In this document: positions 27,437 to 35,876 of the stretch, in pieces
Position numbering within the stretch: position 1 is the stretch's first letter
Layout: each line of letters starts with the position of its first letter
Assembly: GCF_001426685.1 (NCBI RefSeq)
Contig: NZ_LMFB01000004.1
Coordinates: 111,514 to 175,513, forward strand
Source of the DNA: Rhizobium sp. Root483D2
GTDB taxonomy: Bacteria; Pseudomonadota; Alphaproteobacteria; Rhizobiales; Rhizobiaceae
Direction: 5' to 3'
DNA length: 64,000 bases
Position numbers and translations under genes: made by a program
Notes under the pieces: model-generated
Seen by the model: the letters and a program-made list of their open reading frames with translations, nothing else
Database searches by the model: none
What the model was told of the DNA's origin: nothing

Positions 27437-27771
27437 AGCGACCTCGGATAACGATGTTCCCAGTAATTCGGTGCCGCTTGATTGCCCAAGTCATACCAGC
27501 GCGAAAAAGTTCGAGCGATGTTGCGGCCGGGATCGAGGTAGTACAGTTCACTTGAGAAAAGCGGTTGGCCGTCAGCGATTGTGGGATGTGAAGTGGGCAG
27601 GCCGATAAGGCATGGAACAACTCGTCTAGCTACAGTCCACTGGTCAATACGTACTGGCGGTATGGTTTTCGAAATTGCCGATTGCTCCAAGTCGTCAGCT
27701 AACTTTCTTAGCCCCTCGATCAGTTGAACTCTTGTCATGCCAAACCAAGCGACTGATGAAGCGTCACTCAT
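27433..27771 (-). CDS. Small protein, DUF6634-like
   Basis: The 112-residue protein begins with a helix (TRVQLIEGLRKLADDLEQSA), then the segment PCLIGLPTSHPTIADGQPLFSSELYYLDPG and a final RTFSRWYDLG. This text resembles DUF6634, small proteins from rhizobial accessory genomes, but the match is from memory. There is no catalytic motif, signal peptide or membrane helix. It is first in the operon with the phosphoesterase and the AAA+ protease, and is divergent from the duplicated-HTH regulator. It could be an adaptor or a sensor for the protease. Confidence 0.65.
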   Translation of the reverse strand: MSDASSVAWFGMTRVQLIEGLRKLADDLEQSAISKTIPPVRIDQWTVARRVVPCLIGLPTSHPTIADGQPLFSSELYYLDPGRNIARTFSRWYDLGNQAAPNYWEHRYPRSL

Positions 27772-27871
27772 GTAAACTCTCCGGTTTAATACCCCTTGAA
27801 CCGGGCCAACGATTCAGTTGCCGGTTTTTTATAGGCCGTCATGCCCGAATCAGCGACCGCGCCTATCCTGC

Positions 27872-27938
27872 ATGACGTCCCCTTTCGACGTCATAAACAC
27901 CTCTACAGTGATTCTATGACGTATTAAAAGACTTCATA
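27872..27938. promoter_or_regulatory. Two palindromic operators between divergent island genes
   Basis: ATGACGTC and GACGTCAT (27,872-27,894) form a perfect inverted repeat with a seven-base spacer. CTATGACGT and ACTTCATAG (27,914-27,938) form a near-perfect one. Both share the half-site ATGACGT and lie in the gap between the DUF6634-like operon and the HTH gene, as expected for a regulator controlling both. Confidence 0.65.
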
Positions 27939-27984
27939 GTAAAGAAAATTGACATTGGTTTCGGAAACCGGCCTTACGGTTTTC

Positions 27985-28530
27985 ATGACGACACTTCTAT
28001 CCGCCGACGCCCTGAGAGTCGCCCGTACGCTTGCTGGACTAAGCCAGCGAGAGGTGGCCTCGCAGGTTGCTATCACTCAGAAAGCGGTATGGATTGCTGA
28101 GAATACAGATCAACTCGCAAAGCCGACGAATGCTAAACTCCGAACGTATTACGAGACCTTGGGTATAGAATTTCTTGGTACGATTGATCTGAGGGCAGGC
28201 TTAACGACTGGGCTTGGAGCCCGCTGGCGAACACCATACCGGTTGCCTGTTGAACATTCAGAAGCCACGGACTATCATACCGAGCGAACCGGCATAGCGT
28301 TCGTGGCCGCAAGAGCCTTGCTCAACAGAAAGCAATCCGAGATCGCCAACGACTCGGGTATGGCTGAACGTAAAATTGGCCAGCTTGAGGCAGGATTATC
28401 TGCCGATCAGGAATCATCGCTCCGACTGCGATCGTTTTACGAGCGAGAGCGCATCGCGTTTCTCGGTTGGGGAGATGTAACTTCTGGGCTCTACTATGGC
28501 GTCGGTGTGAAATGGCAGGGAAGCAATTGA
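27985..28530 (+). CDS. Regulator with tandem-duplicated XRE-type HTH units
   Basis: The 181-residue protein consists of two similar halves. The first has RVARTLAGLSQREVASQVAI, then LRTYYETLGIEFLG and GLTTGLGARW; the second has VAARALLNRKQSEIANDSGM, then LRSFYERERIAFLG and GLYYGVGVKW. Each half is an HTH plus a short beta tail, so one chain could bind both halves of a palindrome. The ATG at 27,985 is preferred because the frame before it lies in the operator region. It is divergent from the protease operon and a hairpin terminator follows. No known family name is offered. Confidence 0.8.
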   Translation: MTTLLSADALRVARTLAGLSQREVASQVAITQKAVWIAENTDQLAKPTNAKLRTYYETLGIEFLGTIDLRAGLTTGLGARWRTPYRLPVEHSEATDYHTERTGIAFVAARALLNRKQSEIANDSGMAERKIGQLEAGLSADQESSLRLRSFYERERIAFLGWGDVTSGLYYGVGVKWQGSN

Positions 28531-28618
28531 CGCCGAACGAGAATTGCGGGGTGAAGTTCCTACGATCGGATACACGTACTGCTCTCAGCAGTTGGCTAAA
28601 CCTCGTATAAACTACGGA

Positions 28619-28640
28619 GTCCGCCTATGGCGGACGCATT
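28619..28640 (+). terminator. Hairpin terminator after the duplicated-HTH gene
   Basis: GTCCGCC and GGCGGAC form a perfect seven-base stem with a TAT loop, followed by GCATTTTATTG. It lies 90 bases beyond the gene. Confidence 0.6.
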
Positions 28641-28784
28641 TTATTGATGTCCTCGCCCCTATCAATCAGCCTGCCATGACACCGATCCATGTCAATGGCC
28701 AAGGCCATTCCCCTTCGGTGACATAAATCGCCTTACATGGCCTGCTTGGCGTATCGGGACGGGGAACATCGGTGGCTTCGAACG

Positions 28785-28807
28785 TTCGATCCTCCGGAAG
28801 GATCGAA
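28785..28807 (-). terminator. Hairpin at the end of the recombination operon
   Basis: TTCGATCCT and AGGATCGAA form a perfect nine-base stem with a CCGGA loop, 24 bases past the stop of the island RNase HII gene. There is no T-run, so its strength as a terminator is uncertain. Confidence 0.45.
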
Positions 28808-28830
28808 CAGGGAACATCAACTATTAAGAA

Positions 28831-29490
28831 TCAAGCGCTCTCGATAGCCTTTATCCCGCCTACCAAAATCTCACTCGTCGCCTGAAAGTCGAACGAGTAC
28901 TGAGCGACTGGAGCATAAGAGCGACGGTGGTGCGCAGTGGCACCGTAATCTTTGATCGCTCCGAGATGATGCTTTGTCCCGTAACCCGCATTGCGCTCCC
29001 ACGCATATGCCGGATACCTTGTAGCCAGCCTCGCCATGAGGCCATCCCGCACCGTCTTTGCGATGATAGACGCCGCCGCGATTTGGGGGACTATACTATC
29101 TCCCCTCACAACGGCGGTGCAATTCCCCGTTAAACCGGGTGGCACATCGATCCCATCAATCATTATCGGTGCATCGATCCGCAGTTTCACAACCGCTCGC
29201 CGCATCGCATCCAACGTCGCGTTCCGAATGTTCAGAGCATCGATCACGGCGACAGAATTGGCCGCAATTGCGATCACACAGTTCTTCCTTATCTGCGCGG
29301 TGAGCTCTAGCCGTTTAACAACGGACAGGTTCTTGCTGTCGTCGAGTGCGCTCAATAGCTTGCGCGGGATAACTTGCGGCTCAAACCACACCGCTGCGAC
29401 CACCACAGGGCCCGAGAGCGCTCCTCTTCCGACCTCATCACAACCGATGACCACAGGGTATTTCGATCTGTCTCGTGCGGTGAAAGGCAT
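28831..29490 (-). CDS. rnhB: Island-encoded ribonuclease HII
   Basis: The 219-residue protein is a complete RNase HII, which cuts RNA in DNA-RNA hybrids and starts removal of single ribonucleotides from DNA. The four catalytic acids are visible: D18 and E19 in GCDEVGRGALSGPVV, D112 in MIDGIDVPPG and D131 in [17 protein letters not shown]. It is last in the six-gene recombination operon, overlapping the previous gene by one base. The host rnhB is destroyed by this island, so this copy probably replaces it. It is clearly diverged from the host copy, including at the insertion motif (GALSGP against host GPLAGP). It could also act in the element's own DNA processing. Confidence 0.93.
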   Translation of the reverse strand: MPFTARDRSKYPVVIGCDEVGRGALSGPVVVAAVWFEPQVIPRKLLSALDDSKNLSVVKRLELTAQIRKNCVIAIAANSVAVIDALNIRNATLDAMRRAVVKLRIDAPIMIDGIDVPPGLTGNCTAVVRGDSIVPQIAAASIIAKTVRDGLMARLATRYPAYAWERNAGYGTKHHLGAIKDYGATAHHRRSYAPVAQYSFDFQATSEILVGGIKAIESA

Positions 29491-30179
29491 CAGGTCTTAA
29501 ACTTCTCAGATAGCTTCGTAAGCGCCTGCCCAAAACCAGGCGGAGCGACTTCGAAACTCTCGTTGTAAAGGAGTGCGCCTGAAGTCTCGTCGATGTTGCA
29601 GTGTATATCAATCAAATTTTCGCGAAACTGTTTCACCGCTTCGATCTCGATCTCGGTGAAGCCTACGAGTTCGCCTTCGCTACCGAAGTCGCTGGCCGGG
29701 GCACCGGCGCTAAGTAGCTTGACTGGCTCGAGTCTTTGGAATTCTGCATGCAACAGATCGAGCCGTCGCTTTAGACTACGATTTTCATTGAGTATCCATC
29801 GTACTTGAGCGGCAATCCGTAAATCCTCAATCCCATAAACAAAATTCTCGTCGTCACTTGTCTTTCCAGACTTTTTAGCACCGCTCAGGGTAACGTAAGT
29901 GTGGATGAGCTCCCTGAAGTCCTTTCCTTCGACATTTCTGATTGACTGGGCCTTCGGCACATCGAAGCCAAGTTCCTTGAGTGATCGCGCAATCGCGGCA
30001 ACAGACGTTGCGTCCGACCCGACCGAAAGAAGATGCCGGAGGGTGCTGTACAGGTTACGGAGAGAGTTAAGCCGACGCGTGTTGTCGGTACGCGACACAA
30101 ATTCATTATAAATCTCGTCGAGAGCGTCGCGTTTTTGCGCATCCAGCGGCACCTCGATTTCTGGTTTCCCCTTCACCAT
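29490..30179 (-). CDS. GmtX-like accessory protein of the recombination operon
   Basis: The 229-residue protein has an N-terminal helical domain with an HTH-like segment (SVAAIARSLKELGFDVPKAQSIRN, broken here by family-typical charged residues) followed by DFRELIHTYVTLSG. A central coiled coil (NENRSLKRRLDLLHAEFQRLE) comes next, then an acidic C-terminus. From memory the layout resembles GmtX of Gamma-Mobile-Trio islands, proposed to assist recombination. It overlaps its neighbours by one base on each side, between the helicase and RNase HII genes. No catalytic motif is seen. The GmtX link should be taken as a hypothesis. Confidence 0.55.
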   Translation of the reverse strand: MVKGKPEIEVPLDAQKRDALDEIYNEFVSRTDNTRRLNSLRNLYSTLRHLLSVGSDATSVAAIARSLKELGFDVPKAQSIRNVEGKDFRELIHTYVTLSGAKKSGKTSDDENFVYGIEDLRIAAQVRWILNENRSLKRRLDLLHAEFQRLEPVKLLSAGAPASDFGSEGELVGFTEIEIEAVKQFRENLIDIHCNIDETSGALLYNESFEVAPPGFGQALTKLSEKFKT

Positions 30180-32332
30180 CAGTTCATCTCCTTCATCGAA
30201 TTTAGGTGATGTCGAAGACCGACTTGCCGCCGATATGACATTGGGGGCGACGTAACGGCGTTCTCGAATACGGATCGATCGCCAATCAAGAAAACCTGCT
30301 TCTGCCCTCGACTTACCGCCGTTAGCAGCAACGTTCGATCCATCAGCCTAGACTGCGTGACAGGAACAATGACACGTTCGAATTGGCTGCCCTGGCTTTT
30401 GTGGCATGTAATCGCGTAAGCTAGGTCTATATTCTGAAGGTACTCTCGCGGGATCGTAATTTTTCGCCCACTGAAATCCGCCTCGAGCTCGCGCTCTTGT
30501 GTCTCACCCATGACAGTGCCGAGATCGCCATTCATGATGCCAATGTCGTAGTCGTTGCGTGTGGCTATAATCGGCTCCCCCATAAAGAACCTTCCGCAAA
30601 GGGGCATTTTTCCCCTCCCTGCTAAAGCCTGTAGTTGCCGATTGAATTCGAATATGCCTCCTACCCCACGTTTGACGGAGCCGATAATCTGCGCTTTGCC
30701 GATGCCACCCAATCGGCCGAGCGTGTCCATGACGTGATCAATAACCTCTTCTGGTTTGGCATTGATGAAGGTGACCCCTTCCCTATCATTCCATCCAGCG
30801 AGAAGTTCCGGCCGCCGCCCGGAGCGAATGGCCGCACAGACTTGCGGAATCCCGCTTTCAGCACTTTGCCGCATCACTGTTTTGAGTTCAGTTTTAGGAA
30901 TGCTCGGATCATCGGCGAGCACGTGGAATGTCAGACCGAATCCAATGGGTGGCAGTTGTCCGGTGTCGCCTACCAGCAGCAGTCGGACACCTGGTTTAAA
31001 TTGGGACGTCAACCGGTAGAGCGTTGCGAGATCGATCATCGAGCTCTCATCTAGGATCAGCAAGACGCCGTCGCCCAAATCAATCTCGCCTCGACCCACC
31101 TGGATCAAGAGCCCTGCGATCGTGAAAGCTGGACGGCCCGTGGCCTCCCTCATGCGCTGTGTCGCACGGCCAGATAACGCAGCCTGATGCACCACAATAT
31201 CCATCTTTTCCGCGACTTGGTGAATGGCTTTGAGGACCGTAGTCTTACCAACCCCTGGGCCGCCGACCAGCAACGAGGCACGGTGTAAGAGTGCGGCGTG
31301 GACTGAAAGTCGCTGTTCCACGTTGAGAACATATCCCTCAGAATGTTCGAACTCGTCGAGATCAGCCTCGATCTCGCTGTCCGTCAGTTGGCGTCGAAAG
31401 CTGAGTTGAGGCGCTTGGAATTTGCCCCCGGCCATGGCCGATACTCGATCGGCGCAGAAGCGCTCCATGATATCGCAACCAGCTAAAGCATAGCCATCAC
31501 CGACAGGAACGATTGCGCCAATACTGACAGCATCGACTACAGCAGTTCTTGCTACAGTAACATGGCTCTTCAGAAGACCTTTCGCGATTTTGACGAGCTC
31601 GTCCCCGGACGTCCATGTGTGATTGATTTGGAGCCGTTTTATCAGCGCGGCCTCGATCGCCCCGACACAACGCCGTTTATCATCTACACTGATCCCTATA
31701 CGTTGAGCAGCTTGATCTACGGAATCCCAATTGGCGAACGCGAGCATACGATAGGGGTCACGCTGAAGATGCCAAACCGCGGCGCCAAATGATTTGGCTT
31801 CCTCTATAGACGCAGATGGCACTGGAAGGTCACTGTAGATGGCGATTATCTTTTCAGCGAGCGTAGGCGACAAATCGAGTGACGTAAGCCAGCGATAAGT
31901 ATTTGCCTCTCCGTCGATAGCAAGCCATCCGGACACGAGCACCTCCGCGAGGTCAATACCCACAGCAGGTACAAACGGTGACGGATCACCAGCATCGAGC
32001 AGGTCATAGGTTCCGTGGGCATGTAGGTCCCAAAGCCGCTGAGCTTTCGCAATGCCGATACCCGGGAAGGCTTTGTGTCCGCTCAACGTCTGAATCAAGA
32101 GGCGTCCGGTGGGGCGTTTGGGCGCGGCCGCCCGGACGTAGACCTGACGCCCGTAAGAGGCGTGGACGCGCCAAGCGCCGGTTATTTCCCAGGTCTCACC
32201 GATGATGGGCGCGCGCCCAAGCACGCGCATTTCGTCTATAAAGCGGGTAGCTTTGCCGTCAATGGTCTGTCCCGAAAACACAATCGGCGGCTCAGATCGC
32301 AGAACATCAGTAATCACCACCGACTGGGTCAT
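30179..32332 (-). CDS. RecD2-type SF1B DNA helicase
   Basis: The 717-residue protein has the RecD2 layout: an N-terminal OB-like and helix-hairpin-helix region (residues 75-240, including FPGIGIAKAQRL and RDPYRMLAF), then two RecA-like lobes with Walker A GGPGVGKT at 357-364, ILDESSMIDL at 427-436, LVGDTGQLPPIG and the C-terminal ITCHKSQGSQFERV. Such enzymes move 5-prime to 3-prime on single-stranded DNA. It overlaps the small protein gene by four bases and the 229-residue gene by one. A helicase cotranslated with the recombinases suggests that the element's movement involves strand unwinding or replication. Confidence 0.9.
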   Translation of the reverse strand: MTQSVVITDVLRSEPPIVFSGQTIDGKATRFIDEMRVLGRAPIIGETWEITGAWRVHASYGRQVYVRAAAPKRPTGRLLIQTLSGHKAFPGIGIAKAQRLWDLHAHGTYDLLDAGDPSPFVPAVGIDLAEVLVSGWLAIDGEANTYRWLTSLDLSPTLAEKIIAIYSDLPVPSASIEEAKSFGAAVWHLQRDPYRMLAFANWDSVDQAAQRIGISVDDKRRCVGAIEAALIKRLQINHTWTSGDELVKIAKGLLKSHVTVARTAVVDAVSIGAIVPVGDGYALAGCDIMERFCADRVSAMAGGKFQAPQLSFRRQLTDSEIEADLDEFEHSEGYVLNVEQRLSVHAALLHRASLLVGGPGVGKTTVLKAIHQVAEKMDIVVHQAALSGRATQRMREATGRPAFTIAGLLIQVGRGEIDLGDGVLLILDESSMIDLATLYRLTSQFKPGVRLLLVGDTGQLPPIGFGLTFHVLADDPSIPKTELKTVMRQSAESGIPQVCAAIRSGRRPELLAGWNDREGVTFINAKPEEVIDHVMDTLGRLGGIGKAQIIGSVKRGVGGIFEFNRQLQALAGRGKMPLCGRFFMGEPIIATRNDYDIGIMNGDLGTVMGETQERELEADFSGRKITIPREYLQNIDLAYAITCHKSQGSQFERVIVPVTQSRLMDRTLLLTAVSRGQKQVFLIGDRSVFENAVTSPPMSYRRQVGLRHHLNSMKEMN

Positions 32333-32712
32333 CTGGGAAGCAATCCGGTCGACGCGAGGTGGCTATCAATGTGTTCGTACCTCTGAAGTCGTTTCCGAAG
32401 CTCATGCACCTCGACGCGCGCCGCTATGAGTTGGTTCTCGAGTTGCAGGATACGTTGTGATGCCCATGCAGGAATTTCTGTCTGCGAGTTTTTGACCTGC
32501 GATGGCATTGAAAGGCCTTTAGTCTGCACGGCGCTCGCTATTTTTTCTTGCGCCTCTGGTCGATACAAAAATTGTCGATCAACCCCTGCAACAAGTGCCA
32601 GTGCCGAAAGGTTTACCTTGCCACCGCGACCAGGTATGTTTTCGCAAGAATCCAACCAACCTTGTAGCTTGGCTAAGTTCTGCAAACCGACCTCTTGCGT
32701 CGATAGGGTCAT
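32329..32712 (-). CDS. Small coiled-coil recombination accessory protein (TnpC/VPA1267-like)
   Basis: The 127-residue protein starts with a helical part (LQNLAKLQGWLDSC), then a segment like a short HTH (LSALALVAGVDRQFLYR), and ends with a coiled coil (ILQLENQLIAARVEVHELRKRLQRYE). Position and size match TnpC of Tn554 and the VPA1267-type small proteins found with trio recombinases; these are thought to bind DNA or guide the recombinases. It overlaps the big recombinase gene and the helicase gene by four bases each. The relation is structural and contextual, not a proven homology. Confidence 0.65.
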   Translation of the reverse strand: MTLSTQEVGLQNLAKLQGWLDSCENIPGRGGKVNLSALALVAGVDRQFLYRPEAQEKIASAVQTKGLSMPSQVKNSQTEIPAWASQRILQLENQLIAARVEVHELRKRLQRYEHIDSHLASTGLLPR

Positions 32713-35700
32713 CCCGCCACCCTTTTTTCATAGCCGATAGCGGCAACATCGCCACCGTCCACACGCTGTTGAATGAACTCCTCGAACTGAGGGGCAATGC
32801 CGAGATCGTCCAATGCTAGGCGACCCGCAAGGACGTCTTCAAGTCTTGGGCTCCCAATCATGGAGCGCAATAGGTTGGCGGCCTCGTTACCGATCACGAT
32901 CATCTGTTGATCGGTAAGCGTTGCAAACACAGATGGGCGGCCGTTCCGCTTGAACATCACATCAAACATCCGCGCCCTGCGGATTGCAGGTAGACGAGCA
33001 TCGACGTTTGGGTAGAAGGTCGATGACTGACAAATACGATCCCACATTTCGAACTCGGTCGACTCCTCAAGAGAGATACTCAGGTCGCGGAGCTGGCCAT
33101 TCAGGACGAGCGTGTTCTTACCGTTGTCGTTTGCGTGGGTTTCTATAATTTTCTCGATCTTTTGAATTAGCCTGAGCTGACTGACCCATGTCTGTGAGAA
33201 GATATCCAGCTTTGATTGGGTCGATTGCACTGCCTCATCCACCGTTGTCAGCTCAGCCGAAACCTTCCGATCCGTAGGGAGCGTACCGTGCTCGGCAATG
33301 ATCGCCCGCCGTCTGGTTTGATTCTCCTCCAGAAATCCAAAGAGCTCACGGATTTGGCCACCAGTTTGGTTAAATGCAGCAACTAATCCGCCGAGAAATG
33401 CGGGGCCCGTCACGAAATAACGGCACAACGCACAGTTCTTCGATCCACCAGGTACGGGCGCGTAAACCTTTTTTCCCTCGTTAAGAAGTGGCCCGCCGAC
33501 GTTGCATAAGGTGGCGCCGTTAGGACAAATCCCGCCAGCCATTGGAGACCAGAGAGAAGACTGGGTCGACTGTGCAGCGCGCAAGCCCTCATCACTATTG
33601 TACGCGGCGATCTCATGAATGAGCTCAGTAGGTTGGTTTTTCAGGAAGGCGGCCCAGTTTTGGCTCTCGTTTGTGCTCATCTCCTCTAAAGCGCTATCAA
33701 GCACCCTCGTGATCTCCGCAGCGCCTGGCTTATGATAATACAAGGTCATCAAGATCGTTGCGTGCCCGGCGACAAATTCGCTCAGGATGTGAATTGGTAC
33801 ACCGGCATCGATAAACGCAGTCAGTCCCGACACCCGAAGCGAGTGCATGTCGAAAATTGGAGTTTTCGGCACGCCGCTAGCCTTGTGCCTTCTGATGAGC
33901 TGTATCTTGCTACCGTCGCTATTCGTTTGCCCGGCCTCCTCAAGCCGTCGCTCGAGTTCGGCAATAAGCAATGCCCAGAAGCCGTGCAACCTGCCTTCGG
34001 TCGGAGGTTCATGTGGGAAGTCACGGTCAGCCGCGTCTCGAAAGAGGAAGTGCAGCCCATAAAGTCGCTTTGCGAGGTCCGCCGACACCACCAGCTTCTT
34101 ATCGCTTTTGAGGTCGGCGCGAGATATGGCCCTCACGATGGGATTGTATCTCACCTGCCAGTCACGCAGCCTGCAGAACAGTTGAATAACGTCCGCGTTC
34201 TCCCATGGGATTTCGTAGCCATTCTCAGTGAAGAGCTCCTCTCGATCTTGTGTTTTGTTTGTCGTAATGAAGAGGCCGTTGAATGTGCGCCCGCTGTGGT
34301 GGTCCCATATACGGCGTATGAAGCCCAACTCTCGTTGGCCGGTCTTATCCGTAGGTGCCAGCGATCCGGTGTTAGGCTGCCAACCCTGTTCGGTTGACCA
34401 TATCTCAGGATCACCTTCACCGCTGTCAAGCAGGCGCGTTTGAAGTGCCCGGATCGGCAGCAGTAGCCTCAGTAGGATGAACTCCGCCCGAACCGGACTC
34501 CAGACGCGTGTACGTTGCCCCGTCTTGGGGTCGGTGTATTCGAGGTAGTCGGACCTAATGGTTTTAGGCCACGCATAGTCGTCGCCCTCAATGATCTCGC
34601 GGATCATACGAAGGAATCGAAGCGGTATTGCATCGCGATCAGTCTGGCCCTTTGATGTAGCCTGCGGCGGAAGGTCGTCGATATCAATCGGATTCGCATA
34701 CTCCCGGTAGGGAATGCCGTCCTCGTCCGAACCATATGTCGAGATCACCCAATCAAAGAACCTGGCTATGTTTCGAAGTGATCCAGACGCTCTGCGTTCG
34801 GAAATGTTACGAGTTTCCTCTTGGAAAGAACCAATTGAAACTGCGGCGGTATAGTCCCGCCGACAATAACGAAGGGGCTCGTCGGGAACATCTTGGGTGG
34901 CGATCACATAATCCAACACTAGGTTCAAATGCGAGATTTCGTACCGAAGACCCACGCGGTTTGGGAGCGACGCCACATAGTCTGCAAGTTGCTCTCGCCA
35001 CTTCTCCACCCGCGAGCTGCCGCGACCGATTGCCCAACGAAACTCAGCGCTTGAGCGATCCTCCCCTTTCTGTCTGATGAATATTTCGCGATAAGACTGA
35101 GGTAGGGCTAACTCCGCTTCGCGGTTGCCGTGGTAGACCATTCTTTGGCGCGCATGGACTTGATCGGTTATGCCGTAAACGAGTGTTTGATGGTTGAGTT
35201 TCAGCGCAAAAGGTTCAAACAGTTTGAGAACGGCATAGTCGTAATCGCCGATTTCAAATGGTTTCGAGCACGCAAGGATGAACCGCAGCATGGCTCTGCC
35301 TTGGCCCGGATGTTTAAGAGGCAAAGTCAGACTGGTCATCACCTCGGCCATGTCGCCGAAATGTAGTTCAGAGATTTCTATGGCTCTTCCCAGCGGGATG
35401 TCTGACTCCCTAAATGCCCAGACCTGTGACGCAGGAAACGCGATGAGCCGATGCTTCCACAGAATGAACAGGAATTCGATAAAACGTAGCGATGAGACCT
35501 TAAATCCTTTCTCCTTTCTAGGAAGGACAGACACTCTGCGCATCTCGAGGAGGAAGGCTTCAAGCAACGGTAAGGCGCTGGTACCTTCGTCCGTTTCGAG
35601 TATCTCATTGATCAGATCGACAACTTGTTCACTGTATCCCTGCTTCGTTGGGTCGGGATTGCTAAGGGCAGTTTTCCCAAGCGAATAGGATTTCGCAGTC

Positions 35701-35876
35701 AGGCTGGCCACATGTTCGCGCCAAGTCACCGATGCGGATCGGATCGATTCAGAGTTCCATGTTGGAAGAACGCAATAGCGCGTCGAATCGTTTACGAAGA
35801 TGTAGTTACTGGTAATCTTGGAGAGAACCCGTGACGGATTTGCGTGCCAGTTCTCTGTGTGCTCGACATCTATCAT
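32709..35876 (-). CDS. Large tyrosine recombinase (1055 residues, TnpB/GmtZ-like)
   Basis: The catalytic centre lies in the middle of the chain: the first Arg in LLLPIRALQTRLLD (R476 or R481), then HSLR (H678, R681), GHAT (H705) and a Tyr pair at 713-714. The N-terminal 400 residues probably hold arm- and core-binding domains. After the catalytic domain there is a Cys-containing stretch (GGICPNGATLCN and NCALCRYF, about 788-835) that may bind zinc, then a helical C-terminus. This size and Cys region fit VPA1269/GmtZ-type proteins. Overlaps of four bases on both sides bind it into the operon. All recombinase residues are present. Confidence 0.85.
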   Translation of the reverse strand: MIDVEHTENWHANPSRVLSKITSNYIFVNDSTRYCVLPTWNSESIRSASVTWREHVASLTAKSYSLGKTALSNPDPTKQGYSEQVVDLINEILETDEGTSALPLLEAFLLEMRRVSVLPRKEKGFKVSSLRFIEFLFILWKHRLIAFPASQVWAFRESDIPLGRAIEISELHFGDMAEVMTSLTLPLKHPGQGRAMLRFILACSKPFEIGDYDYAVLKLFEPFALKLNHQTLVYGITDQVHARQRMVYHGNREAELALPQSYREIFIRQKGEDRSSAEFRWAIGRGSSRVEKWREQLADYVASLPNRVGLRYEISHLNLVLDYVIATQDVPDEPLRYCRRDYTAAVSIGSFQEETRNISERRASGSLRNIARFFDWVISTYGSDEDGIPYREYANPIDIDDLPPQATSKGQTDRDAIPLRFLRMIREIIEGDDYAWPKTIRSDYLEYTDPKTGQRTRVWSPVRAEFILLRLLLPIRALQTRLLDSGEGDPEIWSTEQGWQPNTGSLAPTDKTGQRELGFIRRIWDHHSGRTFNGLFITTNKTQDREELFTENGYEIPWENADVIQLFCRLRDWQVRYNPIVRAISRADLKSDKKLVVSADLAKRLYGLHFLFRDAADRDFPHEPPTEGRLHGFWALLIAELERRLEEAGQTNSDGSKIQLIRRHKASGVPKTPIFDMHSLRVSGLTAFIDAGVPIHILSEFVAGHATILMTLYYHKPGAAEITRVLDSALEEMSTNESQNWAAFLKNQPTELIHEIAAYNSDEGLRAAQSTQSSLWSPMAGGICPNGATLCNVGGPLLNEGKKVYAPVPGGSKNCALCRYFVTGPAFLGGLVAAFNQTGGQIRELFGFLEENQTRRRAIIAEHGTLPTDRKVSAELTTVDEAVQSTQSKLDIFSQTWVSQLRLIQKIEKIIETHANDNGKNTLVLNGQLRDLSISLEESTEFEMWDRICQSSTFYPNVDARLPAIRRARMFDVMFKRNGRPSVFATLTDQQMIVIGNEAANLLRSMIGSPRLEDVLAGRLALDDLGIAPQFEEFIQQRVDGGDVAAIGYEKRVAG

